From Rapana venosa (taxonomy: Eukaryota > Mollusca > Gastropoda > Neogastropoda > Muricidae), in contig CM054141.1 in assembly GCA_028751875.1 (NCBI GenBank), positions 69,384,873-69,448,872 of the forward strand: 64,000 nucleotides of DNA, in the 5' to 3' direction. Within the stretch, counting starts at the first letter, position 1; every line of letters starts with the position of its first letter. The notes under the pieces were generated by a model. The model was not told where the DNA came from. It ran no database searches and was given only the letters and a program-made list of their open reading frames with translations. This document shows, one piece after another, positions 24,004-34,966 of the stretch. A program made the translations under genes and the position numbers.

Positions 24004-27000
24004 AGGGACCACACATCAACTATCAGGTCTACCATAAAAAGATTTAAAAATTCCTCCTTTCCACTTGTTTCCAACAATTGCAGATTATTTACTAGCTTGC
24101 AAAGATTCTCTTACTTTCTTGCTAATTATGTGGCCTCTTTCCTGCCACCCCTCCGGTCCACACATATACATGTGTACTGAAATTTCTAGTCACAGTAAGA
24201 TATACTTAATTTTTTGTTGTTGTAGGTGGAAAACATTAGTAGCTAGGTAAATGTAAGTATGGTTGATTTAGCCAATTAATCATGGTTTAGATTTGCCTTA
24301 TTAGTCATTCTAGCATTCATGCATTAAATGGGCTTTTTAGCTTGTCCCTTGAACTGATTTTTGTTGATACATTTTAAGCGTTTTGGGAGCTTGTTCCCAT
24401 AAGTCACTCCTGAGTACAGGAGCTTTTTTTTGTCAAGATTATTTCTTGATCTCAGGAAATGTATAGTAGATGATTAAGTCGTGTACATTGATTTTGAAGC
24501 TATTTGGTGATCTTAGGAGGGCATTTCCATTGACAACTTTCTGGACAAATAGAGCTTATTTAGATAAAGTCGTTTTGAAGTTAGAATATTTGTTATCTTA
24601 TAATCGTTGATGGTAGGAGCTTGATTTTAGTAGAACAAGTTACAGTGCTCTTTTATCTCAATCTAAAGGAATCAATTTTAAATTGTATCACTGCAGCTGT
24701 CCCAAAGAGATAACATAGTCAACTATAGGCAAAATAAGGCCGCACAAAAGAGTTTGCGAGAGTGGTTATTTAGAACATGTTTTTCTTTTTGATAACCGAA
24801 GTAGCTTGTAAGAAAGGACGTTTTCCCTAGCGCCCATCAAATGGTCGTCCCAAGTAAGATTTTTGTCAATAATTACACCCATAAATTCTGTGGAGTCACT
24901 TCTTCTATTACTCCTTTTATCCTATCAACAGAGGTGGAATTTATCTTTCCATTTTGTCTCTTTGTCTTGCTAAGTACATACATACACTTAGTTTTTCGCG
25001 TATTTAGGGACATATGGGTTAGCTTAGTCAAAGTAACCAATCTGTCATATTGTGTTGAAGTTTGATTGTAAGTAATGTGGGGGTCGAGAATCACTACAAT
25101 AGAGGGATGTGTCATCAGCAAACATTCACAGCTACATTCTAGAAATTGGGGTAAGTCATTTAACATAGATTGAAAATAGAAGTGGACCCAAATATTTGAC
25201 CCTTGTGTACTCTATGTTTAATAGGTACTAGTTTTCTGAATGTTTGATTATTTGCAGTTATTAGCTGCTGCCTATTCACAAAAAGCTTTCAAAAGATTTA
25301 TCATTTCTGGTGTTAGTTTATACAAGTGAAGTTTACTCAATAAAGGAATGAATGATTACAACAATGCTTTTCAAAGTAACAAAAGAAGGCCTGTATATAT
25401 ATTTTCAATTATGTTGTGTAGGAGACTGTCTGTAATTTGTGTAAGAGTTGTGTGACAGGAATAGTTTTTTACAAAAACCTACGATCTCATTTAATAATTG
25501 TATTGTTTACAAAGTAGGAATATACGGATTTTTTGGATATTTTTTTCAAGAGTTTAGATAAGACAGACAGAATTGAAATTGGTCTGTAATTTGAAGGACA
25601 AGCAGTATCACCTGATTTGTGACTGGTATATTTTTGCCTTTTTAATATGGCAGGAAAGTTGTTTTCTCTAATGCAAAGTTATACAAGTAATTCAGTGTTC
25701 CAGCATAACTTAGACCACAAAGCTTAATTATTCTTCCATCAAATTGTCTAACCACGTTTTCTGGAACTTTTTTGAAGAGACAAGCTTTCCAAGACTCTGT
25801 GATTGTCATTGGCAGTAGTTTAAATGGGAGTTTTATTTCTTTGAATTCGATATATTGTTCTAAGAAATGGAGTATTCATTTTCATTTGACGTTGTTCATT
25901 TGATATTACTTTGTCGGCAATGTTTGAGAAAGTGGTTGTTTCATTCATCACGATATATCTCGTTAACTGTCTGTTGACTTTTTGATATAGGTTATACATA
26001 ATGGTTGATGGCTTTCCACACTTGTCGAGAGTCGGTTTTTGTAATTAACACTTTTGAATGTAAATCGCGTTTTTTGATTTCCGTTTAGTGAAGTTACGTG
26101 TTTCTTTGTGCTCCTGAACAGCTCATTTGACCCATGTGTTTTTCAAATAGTCTCTAGTGTATTTCGGATTTCCTAGTTTTTTGATATTCAAGGTTGGTTA
26201 GATAATTTCTTAAAACTCTTATTATTATGAGGGGCATGTTTTCGTATACTGCAGTAAATGGTCCTAATCCAAAATTCAACAGCTTCAACAGGTCTCGGAT
26301 TTGGTATAGTGCAAGTAATGGCGAGTTTGTCAAGTCCTGAGAAAGGAATCTTTGCTCGTTTAAGTTTTTAAATTTTCCTGTAAAAAAATAAGTTTTATGC
26401 CCTACTTTAAGGTATTTTGATACGGATATTTAACCCACGTAAAGCACACTGATTATGATCACTGCATCCACCTGAGGAGAGCACATACTTCTGTTATGTG
26501 TTGTTTTTTAGTAAGTGTAAGATATGATCTATTAATGTATTAAGAGTATTTGTTATCACGAGTTGGTCAATCTATTAGTTTTCTAGGCAAACATAGTAAT
26601 GTTGTGGGCTCCATTTGTTTAGGTTATAATAAGTCTATGTTAAGAATCCCCAAGAAAATAGTTCATTGTTTAAAAGTATTACCTCGTCCATAAGGAGTTT
26701 TGAATTTTTCTAGCCAGTCTCTGGTTTCAGAAGGATTACTGTATATAAATCCTATTAATATTGTCTATCGTGTTTTTAATAAATTTTATTCAATCCACAT
26801 GGATTCAAATCATAAACTCAAGGTTATATATTCTATAGCAACTGAGCGAGGAGGCTATATATGTAAGTAACCCGTGTATTGGGTTGTGAGGATCTTCACC
26901 GGAAGATTTGATACCCTGGAATAATCATGTGTGCATCTGTAACATTTGGAGAATCGTATTGCAGCTAGCAAAACAAATGAAAATGATTTCCATGTTGTAT

Positions 27001-27050
27001 AGTATGGTTTCAATGTCATCTTTTTGTTTGCTTGCAATGTTGCAAATTCA
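22835..27050 (-). mobile_element. Decayed LINE with (CTTGA)n-type tail
   Basis: Minus strand, 5' end near 27,050. RT motifs appear in broken frames: a KSGDTACPSNYRPISIL-like block near 25,560-25,620; FADDTSLYCS (catalytic motif C) near 25,110; and SLNTRKTKCM near 24,990. The D-domain-like EFMGVIIDKNLTWDDHL lies near 24,860. The 3' UTR ends with an AATAAA signal near 22,855 and a GACTTGACTTGACTTGACT tail at 22,835-22,852. Many stops and frameshifts make it a dead copy. The motif style fits the CR1/Jockey-type LINEs; the clade is inferred. Confidence 0.75.
23835..24005. repeat. (GA)n array inside the LINE 3' UTR region
   Basis: GAGAG/GGAGA-rich and then pure GA. Serine/leucine-rich minus-strand frames over it are artefacts. 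Confidence 0.9.
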
Positions 27051-27644
27051 TGGTAGCCAACTCGGAGACCCTGATTTTGTTGGCCACTTCTCTGAAGTTA
27101 GAGACATAATAATTGTCAGATTGAATCGGCTAATTTATTATGTAATTCTTTTCTTGTTCTGTACGTTTAAGTAAACTATCAAAATAGAAGACCCGTTTTA
27201 GTATGTTTTCTATTCAAGTAATCAAACAGGAGAATATAATATGAAATGAAGGAACACCCAATAAAACGAAACAATACTAAGGTTAATTTCAACGAAAAGC
27301 TCTCTGATCTCAAAAAAATCGATCTGTATATCAACACAGTATATAAATCCAGTCCCCTTTATAATTTTTCATACCTAAATGGAGATCAAATTATAACCAC
27401 ACTTACATTAAAGTGTGAAATTTTTTGATAGAGGCAAACTAACTACAAAACTTCTTCTTTTTTTTCTAAATCATAAAACTATCACTTACACAATACACGT
27501 AATTCATATAAGGCCTATAACAAGACGATACAGCACAGCAGTAGATACAATAATAAAGTATAGAATATTCTTGAAAATCAATAGCAAAATTTGTCTCTAA
27601 AACAACTGTCTGATGCTCAGAGTCTCTGGTGGGAAGCAATATAA
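27051..27644. other. Unassigned AT-rich sequence
   Basis: Several open frames of about 60 aa, none with a known motif. Confidence 0.4.
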
Positions 27645-27834
27645 GCTGCTAATCACAACAGTCAATTTGTTCAATCAAGCAGATTGCTTTGTAATAAACC
27701 AGCAATATAGCTGCTAGTTCAAAAAGTCAATGTTAACAGACAAGCAGACAGCTTTATAATCCAGCAATAATCTGTTAGTCACAAAAGTCAAATTGCTTTC
27801 AGTCAGGCAGAACCATTTATAAAACCACACAGCA
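27645..27834. repeat. Three diverged tandem units of about 61-65 bp
   Basis: Units start at about 27,645, 27,710 and 27,771. Each runs CTGYTARTYACAAAAGTCAA-like, then a CAAGCAGA-type segment, then TTTATAAYCCAGCA. The units differ by substitutions and small indels. Confidence 0.65.
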
Positions 27835-28099
27835 GCACGACATGATCAACAACATTTAATTTACTGGGAAAAGAAAGAAAGAAAAAATGAAAGGAAAAAA
27901 GGAGAGGTGAAGAAAAGTATGAGAGAGGAGAGGGGAAATTGTTTGGGAAGAATTGAAGCAATCATTTATAATTCTTTGCTCAATGTCTTCGTTTGGAGCA
28001 GGCACACACACAACAGACACACACACTTGCAGAACGTACATGTGCACTCACGCATGCGCACGCGCGCACCATACAATCACTCTTTCATTCACTCATATA

Positions 28100-28345
28100 C
28101 CCACACAAGTCCTTGGAAGATACTATAAAATCAGGCCCTGGTGCCAACACTGGCAGAACATCTGTGCATTATGTCAAGTTCTTTTCGCTCTTCGAAAGAG
28201 CAGTTCACTCGCGGCGGCCTTCGGGACAGATGACAAAATCACAAAACCGACAACACACGGAAAACTGATGTGAAAAACAACAACACAAACCACATAGTGG
28301 CTTATCCCATTGTCCTCGATTGAAAGGAGAACAAATAAACATAAA
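28100..28345 (+). mobile_element. SINE A, diverged, head missing
   Basis: AAGTCCTTGGAAGATACTAT is the core region, followed by CTTCGAAAGAGCAG, GACAGATGACAAAATCACAA and the tail GCTTATCCCATTGTCCTCGA. The tRNA head is absent. Confidence 0.7.
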
Positions 28346-28532
28346 AATTAAAATAAAGATAAATAAAACACAACTCCACATGATCATGCACACACTTTCA
28401 TCACACACATGTAACACGCACAGTGCACTCACAGACAAATGCACCCTAATCTATTTTGTCAAATATCTAAGTAAGCTCAAGAAAGCACATTTACTAAAGG
28501 TTGTGTGTTGGAGAGGGAGTGCCAGATGTCTC

Positions 28533-28859
28533 CTAACAATACACAGCGACTTCGAACATTGGGTTCCTGGGCTGGAGGGGAAAGTGTGTGTCATAGGATA
28601 GTGTTTTTGTCGTTTGGTCACAAGTGGGGTGAGGTGTCGTCTTTTTGATGTAGCAGCAGGTTGCGTAACGTCTCACACCTTTCACTGCCTGGGCGTAGCT
28701 GACTGTGTAGGTAGCGGTCTGTATATGGTCGGTGGTTTGGTCCTCACGGTTGGATTGTACTGGGGCTTCATGACTGGCGGCATGTTTGATGGTTTCCGGG
28801 GAAACGAATGTTGAGGCATGCGTTCTGTTACTAATAACTGGGGGCTGGGATGAGAGCAT
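28533..28859 (-). mobile_element. Possible LINE ORF1-like fragment
   Basis: A 108-aa open frame has the motif SYAQAVKGVRR near its middle, a sequence style common in ORF1 (gag-like) proteins of LINEs. No zinc knuckle is visible and the frame is closed on both sides. A host exon cannot be excluded. Confidence 0.3.
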
Positions 28860-29520
28860 CTTGTACAGAGAACTTTTTTATAGGTGCTCCAGCCCTGGTT
28901 GATGAAGAGGGGGTGTTGTCAATAAACACAACCCCTCATGCCTGCAGGATTACCCTAAGAGAAACGTCGACTTTTGAAGCCAGTCACGAAAGGGAGTCGT
29001 CCCGAAGGGAGGGAGGATGGGGAGGACCTGTAGAGTGGCATGGGGGAAGACTTTTGTTAGCAAGGTGGATCAGTTTTGGTCCCACTCTGCTATTTGTGAC
29101 AGCCCTGCTTTACAGCTGTTGATGCCCCACGTAAAGGGTGAACGCGCTGAATGTGTGGAGAGGGACAGCTTGTTGCCACGCCACTGACACAGGTGTTGGG
29201 ACTGTCAGGGCCTGTACACACAGGTTGCAGAACTAGCCCGGGCCCGCCAACTGACATTTTTTTCTCGTCCACACCCTCAGCGCTGAGTCTACCTATCACA
29301 GGGTGTCACACTTGTCTGGGACAGATTTTTGTTGGAGGACATTTAGGGACTGGAAATTGGTGCTCCTTCCTGGTGGATTTGTGAATGGAAATGGAGTGTT
29401 TGTTTTGTAGGACGGAAGGACTGTGGATGTGTATGATGCCCAATGTTGTTTGTGAGGAGAGGCTGTTTGCTTGTGAGTTTGTGTGAAGTTGGTGAATTGT
29501 TCTCGTTTGTTTGTTTTGTG
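28860..29520. other. Unassigned GC-richer sequence
   Basis: Less repetitive than its surroundings, with open frames of 69-90 aa on both strands but no recognisable domain. It may be the 5' part of the element suggested at 28,533-28,859. Confidence 0.3.
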
Positions 29521-29600
29521 GTGTTAGTGTGTAGGTGTGTGTGTGTGAGGTGTGTTGTGTGTGTGTGTGGTGTGGTGTGTGTGTGAGTGGGCGCGCGCGC
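29521..29600. repeat. (GT)n / GC-alternating microsatellite
   Basis: GTGTGT blocks ending in GCGCGCGCGC. Confidence 0.9.
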
Positions 29601-29649
29601 GGTGTTGTTTCTGATGAATTTAATAAAAAAAAACAACTTTTCATTGTGC

Positions 29650-29800
29650 GCGTATGTGTGTTACATTTGAATTTGTAAAAATCTATTAATTGTAACTGGT
29701 TGCATGTGGAAGACTAAGATGAATGAAAGCGCTTTTGATTTGTTTTTTTCAAGATATAGAGCTGTATAAATTCCATTATTATTATTATTATTATTATTAT
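29650..29800 (+). mobile_element. L2/CR1-like LINE 3' end
   Basis: Matches the end of the 44,857-46,110 element: GTTACATTTGAATTTGTAAA, 'gaaagcgctttt', the AAGATATAGAGC segment and TATAAATTCCATTATTATTA with a terminal ATT array. Confidence 0.8.
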
Positions 29801-29961
29801 AAAAATTCTGTCCTTTGAATTCAAATCTTAGAAGGCAGTTTATCTGGTATTTTCTGGGTGCAAAGGCTGCATGCGAAGAGATACCTATGCAGCAGAGAGT
29901 ATACATGTTACAAAAAAGCCCAAGAAGAAGAATCGGTATTATCGCAAGACCTTAGCTACTT

Positions 29962-30128
29962 TCATTCCCACCACCTCATCCGCCCACGTGTGTATAACAT
30001 GTAGGGTACCATTAATCCATCAGCCCAAGGTTCTACGACCTCCCCAGCCACGTTCACACCCACAGCTACATTGTAGACCATCCAGCCAGTCTTGAAGTCA
30101 CCATGAATGGTGCCATCAACGAAAGAAA
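29962..30128 (-). CDS. Candidate host exon, unknown protein
   Basis: Minus-strand frame containing FVDGTIHGDFKTGWMVYNVA and VGVNVAGEVVEPWADGL. Unlike most frames in this window it has mixed amino-acid composition and coding-like codon use rich in GNN codons. An AG acceptor lies directly upstream (plus-strand CT at 30,129-30,130) and a TACTAAC branch-point-like motif about 50 bases before it. GGTACC near the 3' side could serve as a donor; otherwise the frame stops at 29,962. No family recognised and no neighbouring exon found. Confidence 0.3.
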
Positions 30129-30299
30129 CTGCATAGATCATCATGGATATCATTCATGTGCACGTTAGGGTTTTTGTTAGTATCATGCATTTCTGTCAAT
30201 AATATCGGGAGTGGTATTATGTTTTCATTATTTGTCTACCATCTGCTTCTTCCCGCCTTGTGTCTATTTAAAGTTCCATGTTAAGATGTTTGTATTTAT

Positions 30300-30475
30300 G
30301 TGTGAGCATCTCACTCTCTCCTCTCTCGTTCTCTTTTCTCTCATCCTCAACTACTCTCTCTAAACTCTCACTCTCCTCTCCTATCTCTCTTCTCTCTCTC
30401 CCTCTGCACTCTCACTCATCATCTCTCTCTGCTCACTCTCTCTCTCACTCGTCTCCCTGTCACTCGGGTATCATC
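30300..30475. repeat. CT-rich simple sequence
   Basis: Imperfect CTCTC and ACTCTC repeats. Confidence 0.8.
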
Positions 30476-30701
30476 TCCTCTGTTTCTGTGATTAACCATT
30501 TTCGACCAGCGTTTTGTATGCCGTTATCCCTCTGTCTGCTGTACCCTCGCGTGTATCTGTATTGTTATCTTTTTATGTCTGGTCTATCTGATCTCTTTAT
30601 CACTCACCACATCGTTGTTGTTTCTGTCTCTGTCTCTGTGTGTCTGCCTCTCTGTCACCCACGCACACACATTCCCCCCCACCCCCCATCAAACATTCAC
30701 C

Positions 30702-31070
30702 CTAACGACCAATTACTGCCAGTCTCAAGTACCCGAACACAGCGCTGATAGATTTTTTTATCTGCATCCAGGGATGCAGTGCCAGACTCGCAGGAATTCC
30801 CGGTAGCATTGTGGAGTATGAGCTCCCTGGCTCCTCAGACTGTGGCAGAATGGCAGCAGAGGACAGATCGCCTGCTGTGCCCCTGGCCTCCTTCAGCGCT
30901 GTGTTGAACTGTCGTCCATCCTCGTGTGTGGAGCAGGAGCAGGAGCAGGAGGCAGCGCCTTGCTTGCTCTCCCTGCAGAGTGCTCTGCTGCTGGTCTGGC
31001 TGGAAGAAGAGGCGAGAGTGCGCAGCTTTCCTTTTGTGACTCGTTCCCTTGCCAGTCCTGCTTGAAAGAG
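30702..31070 (-). CDS. Candidate exon, strand uncertain
   Basis: A GC-richer island is open on the minus strand for about 120 aa, including SSSQTSSRALCRESK and ALKEARGTAGDLSSAAILPQ. It is preceded on that strand by a plausible acceptor (CCTAAC, a pyrimidine tract, then CAAGCAG near 31,060). The plus strand is also open (MAAEDRSPAVPLASF from about 30,850) and also has an acceptor-like TATCTGCATCCAG near 30,760-30,772. No domain is recognised, so both readings remain open. Confidence 0.22.
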   Translation of the reverse strand, partial: LFQAGLARERVTKGKLRTLASSSSQTSSRALCRESKQGAASCSCSCSTHEDGRQFNTALKEARGTAGDLSSAAILPQSEEPGSSYSTMLPGIPASLALHPWMQIKKSISAVFGYLRLAVIGR

Positions 31071-31346
31071 GAGGTTAGGATCGAGGGAAGGTTGGAGATG
31101 AAGAGAGGGTGAGTGAGAGGTGAGTTGATGAGGAAAAGAAAAAAGGGAGTAAGGAGCGGGGACAAGGAGGAGAAGAGGACAGGATAGGGGAGAAGAGGAA
31201 GAAAGAGAGAGAGAGGAAAAGAAAAGCAACTGACAGACAAGAAAGGACAAAGACAGACAGGAAGAGAGACAGAGAACAGGATAGGGACAGAGACAGAAAA
31301 GAGTAAAAAAAGAAAAGAAAGAAAGAAACCCAGTCAATTTAAATTT

Positions 31347-31406
31347 ATTTCGAGGATAATGAACAAGCACTCATCTGCTTTTTTTTTTTTGCATCCAGTC
31401 CCCGCC
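31347..31406 (-). mobile_element. Partner LINE-like tail, tail only
   Basis: The plus strand reads TTTCGAGGATAATGAACAAG, then GCATCCAGTCCCCGCCC. Same tail as at 39,721 and 40,876, differing from SINE A in ending CGCCC rather than CGTGTGTATGC. Confidence 0.7.
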
Positions 31407-31528
31407 CTAGCATGCTACTAAATAAGACAACAACAACGACCACTGAAAATCCCCACCAATCAAAAACTAAGAACATAATTATATAGCAGGTTCAAAGAAA
31501 AGGAAATGATGCATAGCATTTAATGGAA

Positions 31529-31542
31529 AGAGAGTGAGAGTG

Positions 31543-31582
<40 letters not shown>

Positions 31583-31583
31583 T

Positions 31584-31625
<42 letters not shown>

Positions 31626-31777
31626 AGCGAGAGAAAGAAGCAGGAGCAAGAGAGCGAGAGAAAGAGAAGAAGAGAAAGAGAGTGAGCAAGGGAGCGAGAG
31701 AGCGAAAGAGCGAGAGAGAGAAGAGAGAGAGAGCGAAAAGAGCGAGAGAGCGAAAGAGAGAGAGAGAGAGAGAGAGC
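31529..31777. repeat. (GA)n array with GCGAGA and GAAAGA variants
   Basis: About 250 bp of purine-only or nearly purine-only sequence. Confidence 0.95.
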
Positions 31778-32206
31778 ATGCCAAAGACTCAATAATCAAT
31801 AATGAGCAGAGATGTAGCCTATATTTTATGAAGGAATAGTAATCCATACATGTTCATTAATAAAGAAAAGAAGAAAAGACGCACAGAAACCCGTTCCTTT
31901 TAATCTTTTTTTGTCTTACGTCTTTCTCCGGCATTGGCAAGTGAACACTGGCACTACACATCCATCCATCCATTTTCGATCAACAAACCAACTCACTAAT
32001 CAATCATCATACCAACCAACCAGCCCAACACTATATCTAAGCACCATCTCCTTTTTAGTTCAGCTTACGAATGGTTAGCACTTTATAGATTAGACACTAC
32101 ATAGCAATTTAGACAACGACACATTGTGGCCAAATGTATGATGAAATAAAACAGACGAAATTGGCCAAGACCAGAAGGTTGGTCAGTTACTGATTTGAAC
32201 AAGGTG
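31778..32206. other. Unassigned sequence
   Basis: Contains a short CATC/ATCAAC-rich run near 31,955-32,025 but no gene or repeat family that I recognise. Confidence 0.4.
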
Positions 32207-32452
32207 CTAACGTCTACCGTGCGATGTTCCTTCACCTATCCCGTAGTCCCATGGACCGTGGGGGTACCGATTAAAGTTTGTAACCATCTTCCTCCACTCC
32301 CCGCGGTCCTCTGCTTTCCAGGGTAAATCATTCCACTGAAAGCCAGTCCACTCTCTGATGATGTCTCCCCATCGTTTTCTTTGTCTGCTTCTTTGTCTCC
32401 CTCCTTGCACTGCTCCCTGTAGGACAGTCTTGGCCAGTCCAGATGTTGTCAT
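32207..32452 (-). mobile_element. RTE-like LINE C-terminal fragment
   Basis: The 81-aa frame reads SGLAKTVLQGAVQGGRQRSR then RWGDIIREWTGF. It is colinear with the C-terminus of the intact LINE (GITKTVLQGTVQGGRRRGR, EWTGLELN). Only the last 80 or so codons are present, a typical 5'-truncated insertion. Confidence 0.8.
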
Positions 32453-32561
32453 GCTTTAAAACGTATCACGAGAGTGTCTTCTTCCATGACAAGTTCCTAG
32501 CATAACAGCCTCTGTTGTCCAACCAAGGCAAAACGAGGCCTTCAAGTAAGGTCATGGCCGC

Positions 32562-32995
32562 CTATCGGTGGTCACGCACCTGCCTAGAAAGCGAAAAGTC
32601 CAGGTTAGAAGTGTGTTGTAGTTCGATCCCCGTTTTTGGCCCGAAACTTCCCCCCCCCCATCCATTTGACCATGAATGGTGGTCTGAGTGCTAGTCTTTC
32701 GGATGAGACGATAAACCGAGGTCTTCTTGTGTTACACATAATTATTTAGCGCATGTGAAAGAGCCCACGGGAACAAGAGATTTGCCCCTGGCAAAACTAT
32801 GTAGAAAAAAGCCACTCTGATAAGGAAACATATACAGTTGCAGACGGGAAAAGAAAAAAAATGGGTGGCGCTGCTCTTGTGGCGACGCGCTCTTCCCGGG
32901 AAGAGCAGAACGAATTTCACGCAGATAAATATGCCGTGACATAAAGTGAAGTAAACTAATAAATAAATAAATAAATGAATAAATACATACATACA
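32562..32995 (+). mobile_element. SINE B, near full length
   Basis: The tRNA-like head contains ATCGGTGGTCACGCACCTG and the B box TAGTTCGATCCCCG. A C-run and then the core GTCTTTCGGATGAGACGATA follow, then 'aattatttagcgcatgtg', the 'ccactctgataaggaaac' body, 'tggcgctgctcttgtgg' and an AAATA-repeat tail. Closely matches the minus-strand copy at 47,683-48,094. Confidence 0.85.
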
Positions 32996-33004
32996 CACAT
33001 ACAT

Positions 33005-33235
33005 AATACTACTACTACTACTACTACTACACTATAATATACTACTATACATAATAATAATAATAATGATAATAATAAGTAATGAGATGATAATATGATG
33101 AGATATGATGTGATGAGATGTTGATAAAGATAATAATAATAATAATAAATTACAATGTAATGGAATTTTATTATAGCGCTGAATCTTGTAAAGCAAACAA
33201 ATCAAACGCTCAGATAACATTTCTATTTATCAGCG
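33005..33235 (-). mobile_element. L2/CR1-like LINE 3' end with ATT/ACT arrays
   Basis: ACT and ATA trinucleotides are followed by TTATAGCGCTGAATCTTGTA, CAAACAAATCAAACGCT. This is the reverse complement of the L2 tail seen at 55,625 and 61,134. Confidence 0.75.
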
Positions 33236-33489
33236 CGTGTATACAACATAATCAATTACACTCAATACAACAAATAACGCAACACAGCCAGCCAGAAGGA
33301 CAGCATCCTGTACTGGACTTCCCTGTCGTTACTGAACGTCAGCTGTACCTGCACTCTCCAAGGGCGCCATGCATGCTCACATCCCCGTGGCGGGCCAGAG
33401 AGCAGCGTCCCCTGCAGTAGCAACAGCAGGCGGCGAACTGCTTATCACACTCTGGTCACAGACAATAACGCTGCGAGAGGATGAGACAG
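33236..33489. other. Unassigned sequence
   Basis: Mixed-composition sequence with GGCGGCG and GCGCCATGC stretches. Open on plus for about 100 codons in total with no known motif. Confidence 0.35.
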
Positions 33490-33544
33490 GAGAGACGAAT
33501 GAGAGAGAGATGGAGAGAGAGAGAGGAGGAGAGAGAGAGAGAAT

Positions 33545-33594
<50 letters not shown>

Positions 33595-33840
33595 TAGAGA
33601 GTGTGTGTGTGTATGAGAGAGAGAGATAGAGAGAAAGACAGAGAGACAGACAGAGACAGAAACAGAGACAAAGAGATAGACAGAGAGAGCGGGGCAGTCA
33701 GAGGGAGAGACAGCCAGACAGCCAGACAGAGACAGAGAGACAGAGCAGAGACAAAAGCAGAGACAGAGACAGACAGAACAGAGACAGACATATAGATACA
33801 TAGACAGAGACAGAGACAGATAGACAACAACAGTCAAATA
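33490..33840. repeat. (GA)n and (GACA)n compound array
   Basis: GA repeats to about 33,645, then GACAGA and GAGACA units. Leucine/serine frames on minus are artefacts. Confidence 0.95.
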
Positions 33841-33861
33841 GACAGAGAGAGGAGGGGATGA

Positions 33862-33862
<1 letters not shown>

Positions 33863-33940
<78 letters not shown>

Positions 33941-33950
33941 GTGATGATGA
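33863..33950. repeat. (GAT)n trinucleotide array
   Basis: Nearly perfect GAT repeats, then GGTGAT variants to about 33,995. Confidence 0.95.
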
Positions 33951-34029
33951 GGTGGTGATGATGGTGATGGTGGGGGTGGGGTGGTGGTGGTGGTTGAAAA
34001 AGAAACTACAACATCAATGGATATAAGAT

Positions 34030-34031
<2 letters not shown>

Positions 34032-34064
<33 letters not shown>
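34032..34064. repeat. (GACA)n microsatellite
   Basis: About eight GACA units. Confidence 0.9.
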
Positions 34065-34099
34065 GACACAAACATACAGACAGAATTACGTAAAAGGGA

Positions 34100-34890
34100 T
34101 TTTGCAGTCAGACAGATAAAGAAGGCAGAGACAAACAGATACAAAGATAACGGTGATACCTATGGTAATCTTTATTTCCACCGTTAACAGAAAAGCGTTC
34201 ACCTACTTCTATCTCTCCGACCACACAGACAAAATAAAGAAAAGCGAATAAAAATGTTGGTTAGGCTTAGTCACATACATCAAGTCAAGTCAGAATTCTT
34301 GGCGGTTTTCTTTCCCCTACAAATACCACACAGTTACAAGTGGGAACACAGAAAATAGCTAAGACTAAGTAAAACGTACCACGTTATGGTGTCTGACGAG
34401 GAGCATCAAAATAAGGAACACCTATAGTTTTAAACAACAACAAAAGCTACCTTGAAAGTCTTTTGAGTCGTAGATGTCTAAATCCACCCACAGTCTTCCA
34501 TAAACCCTCTCCCAACGAAAATAAGAAGGAATCTGTCTCATAGCGCGCATTCCAATACCGAAACGAATATGGACAAAAATATCCCTTGTGTGAGTGGTTG
34601 GGTGTTTCTTCACAATCGTACTTCGAATGTGAAATGCGTAATATGAGCTAGTGAGGACTAAGCCACAGCTAAGCCGCAGTCACATTTCCATATTGTGGGA
34701 GTTTGTGACAAAATCTGGAGGGATTTCAGGCAGTATTCCCTGAGATATCGAATGGCGGAGTCCATCGCTTGACCTTTATAACATATACAAAATGCCTGAC
34801 ATTTTGACCTTTGTGATGACTGGAATGGAAAACCATAGTATCCATATTTTGTACATAGTTTTATATGACTCATGGAAACAATACGCTCAG
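34100..34890. other. Unassigned sequence with one LINE-tail-like motif
   Basis: CATCAAGTCAAGTCAGAATTC near 34,279 resembles the tail of the minus-strand LINE at 22,835. The rest shows no gene or repeat that I can name. Confidence 0.35.
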
Positions 34891-34891
34891 A

Positions 34892-34917
34892 GAGAGAAAG
34901 AGAGAGAGGGAGAGAAG

Positions 34918-34962
<45 letters not shown>
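34892..34962. repeat. (GA)n microsatellite
   Basis: GA array with GGGAG and GAAGAG interruptions. Confidence 0.95.

Positions 34963-34966
<4 letters not shown>

Larger units (their letters stand above)
19241..24960. repeat. Good-quality counterpart of 15,115-19,240
   Basis: Begins at ATATACTCCAAAAAAAGTGG, the same point as 15,115 (AATACTCCAAAAAAAAAATGG), exactly where the degraded copy stops. It contains SINE A, TA and GT arrays, CT blocks, an L2 fragment and the 3' part of a minus-strand LINE. This copy should be used for annotation. Confidence 0.8.
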
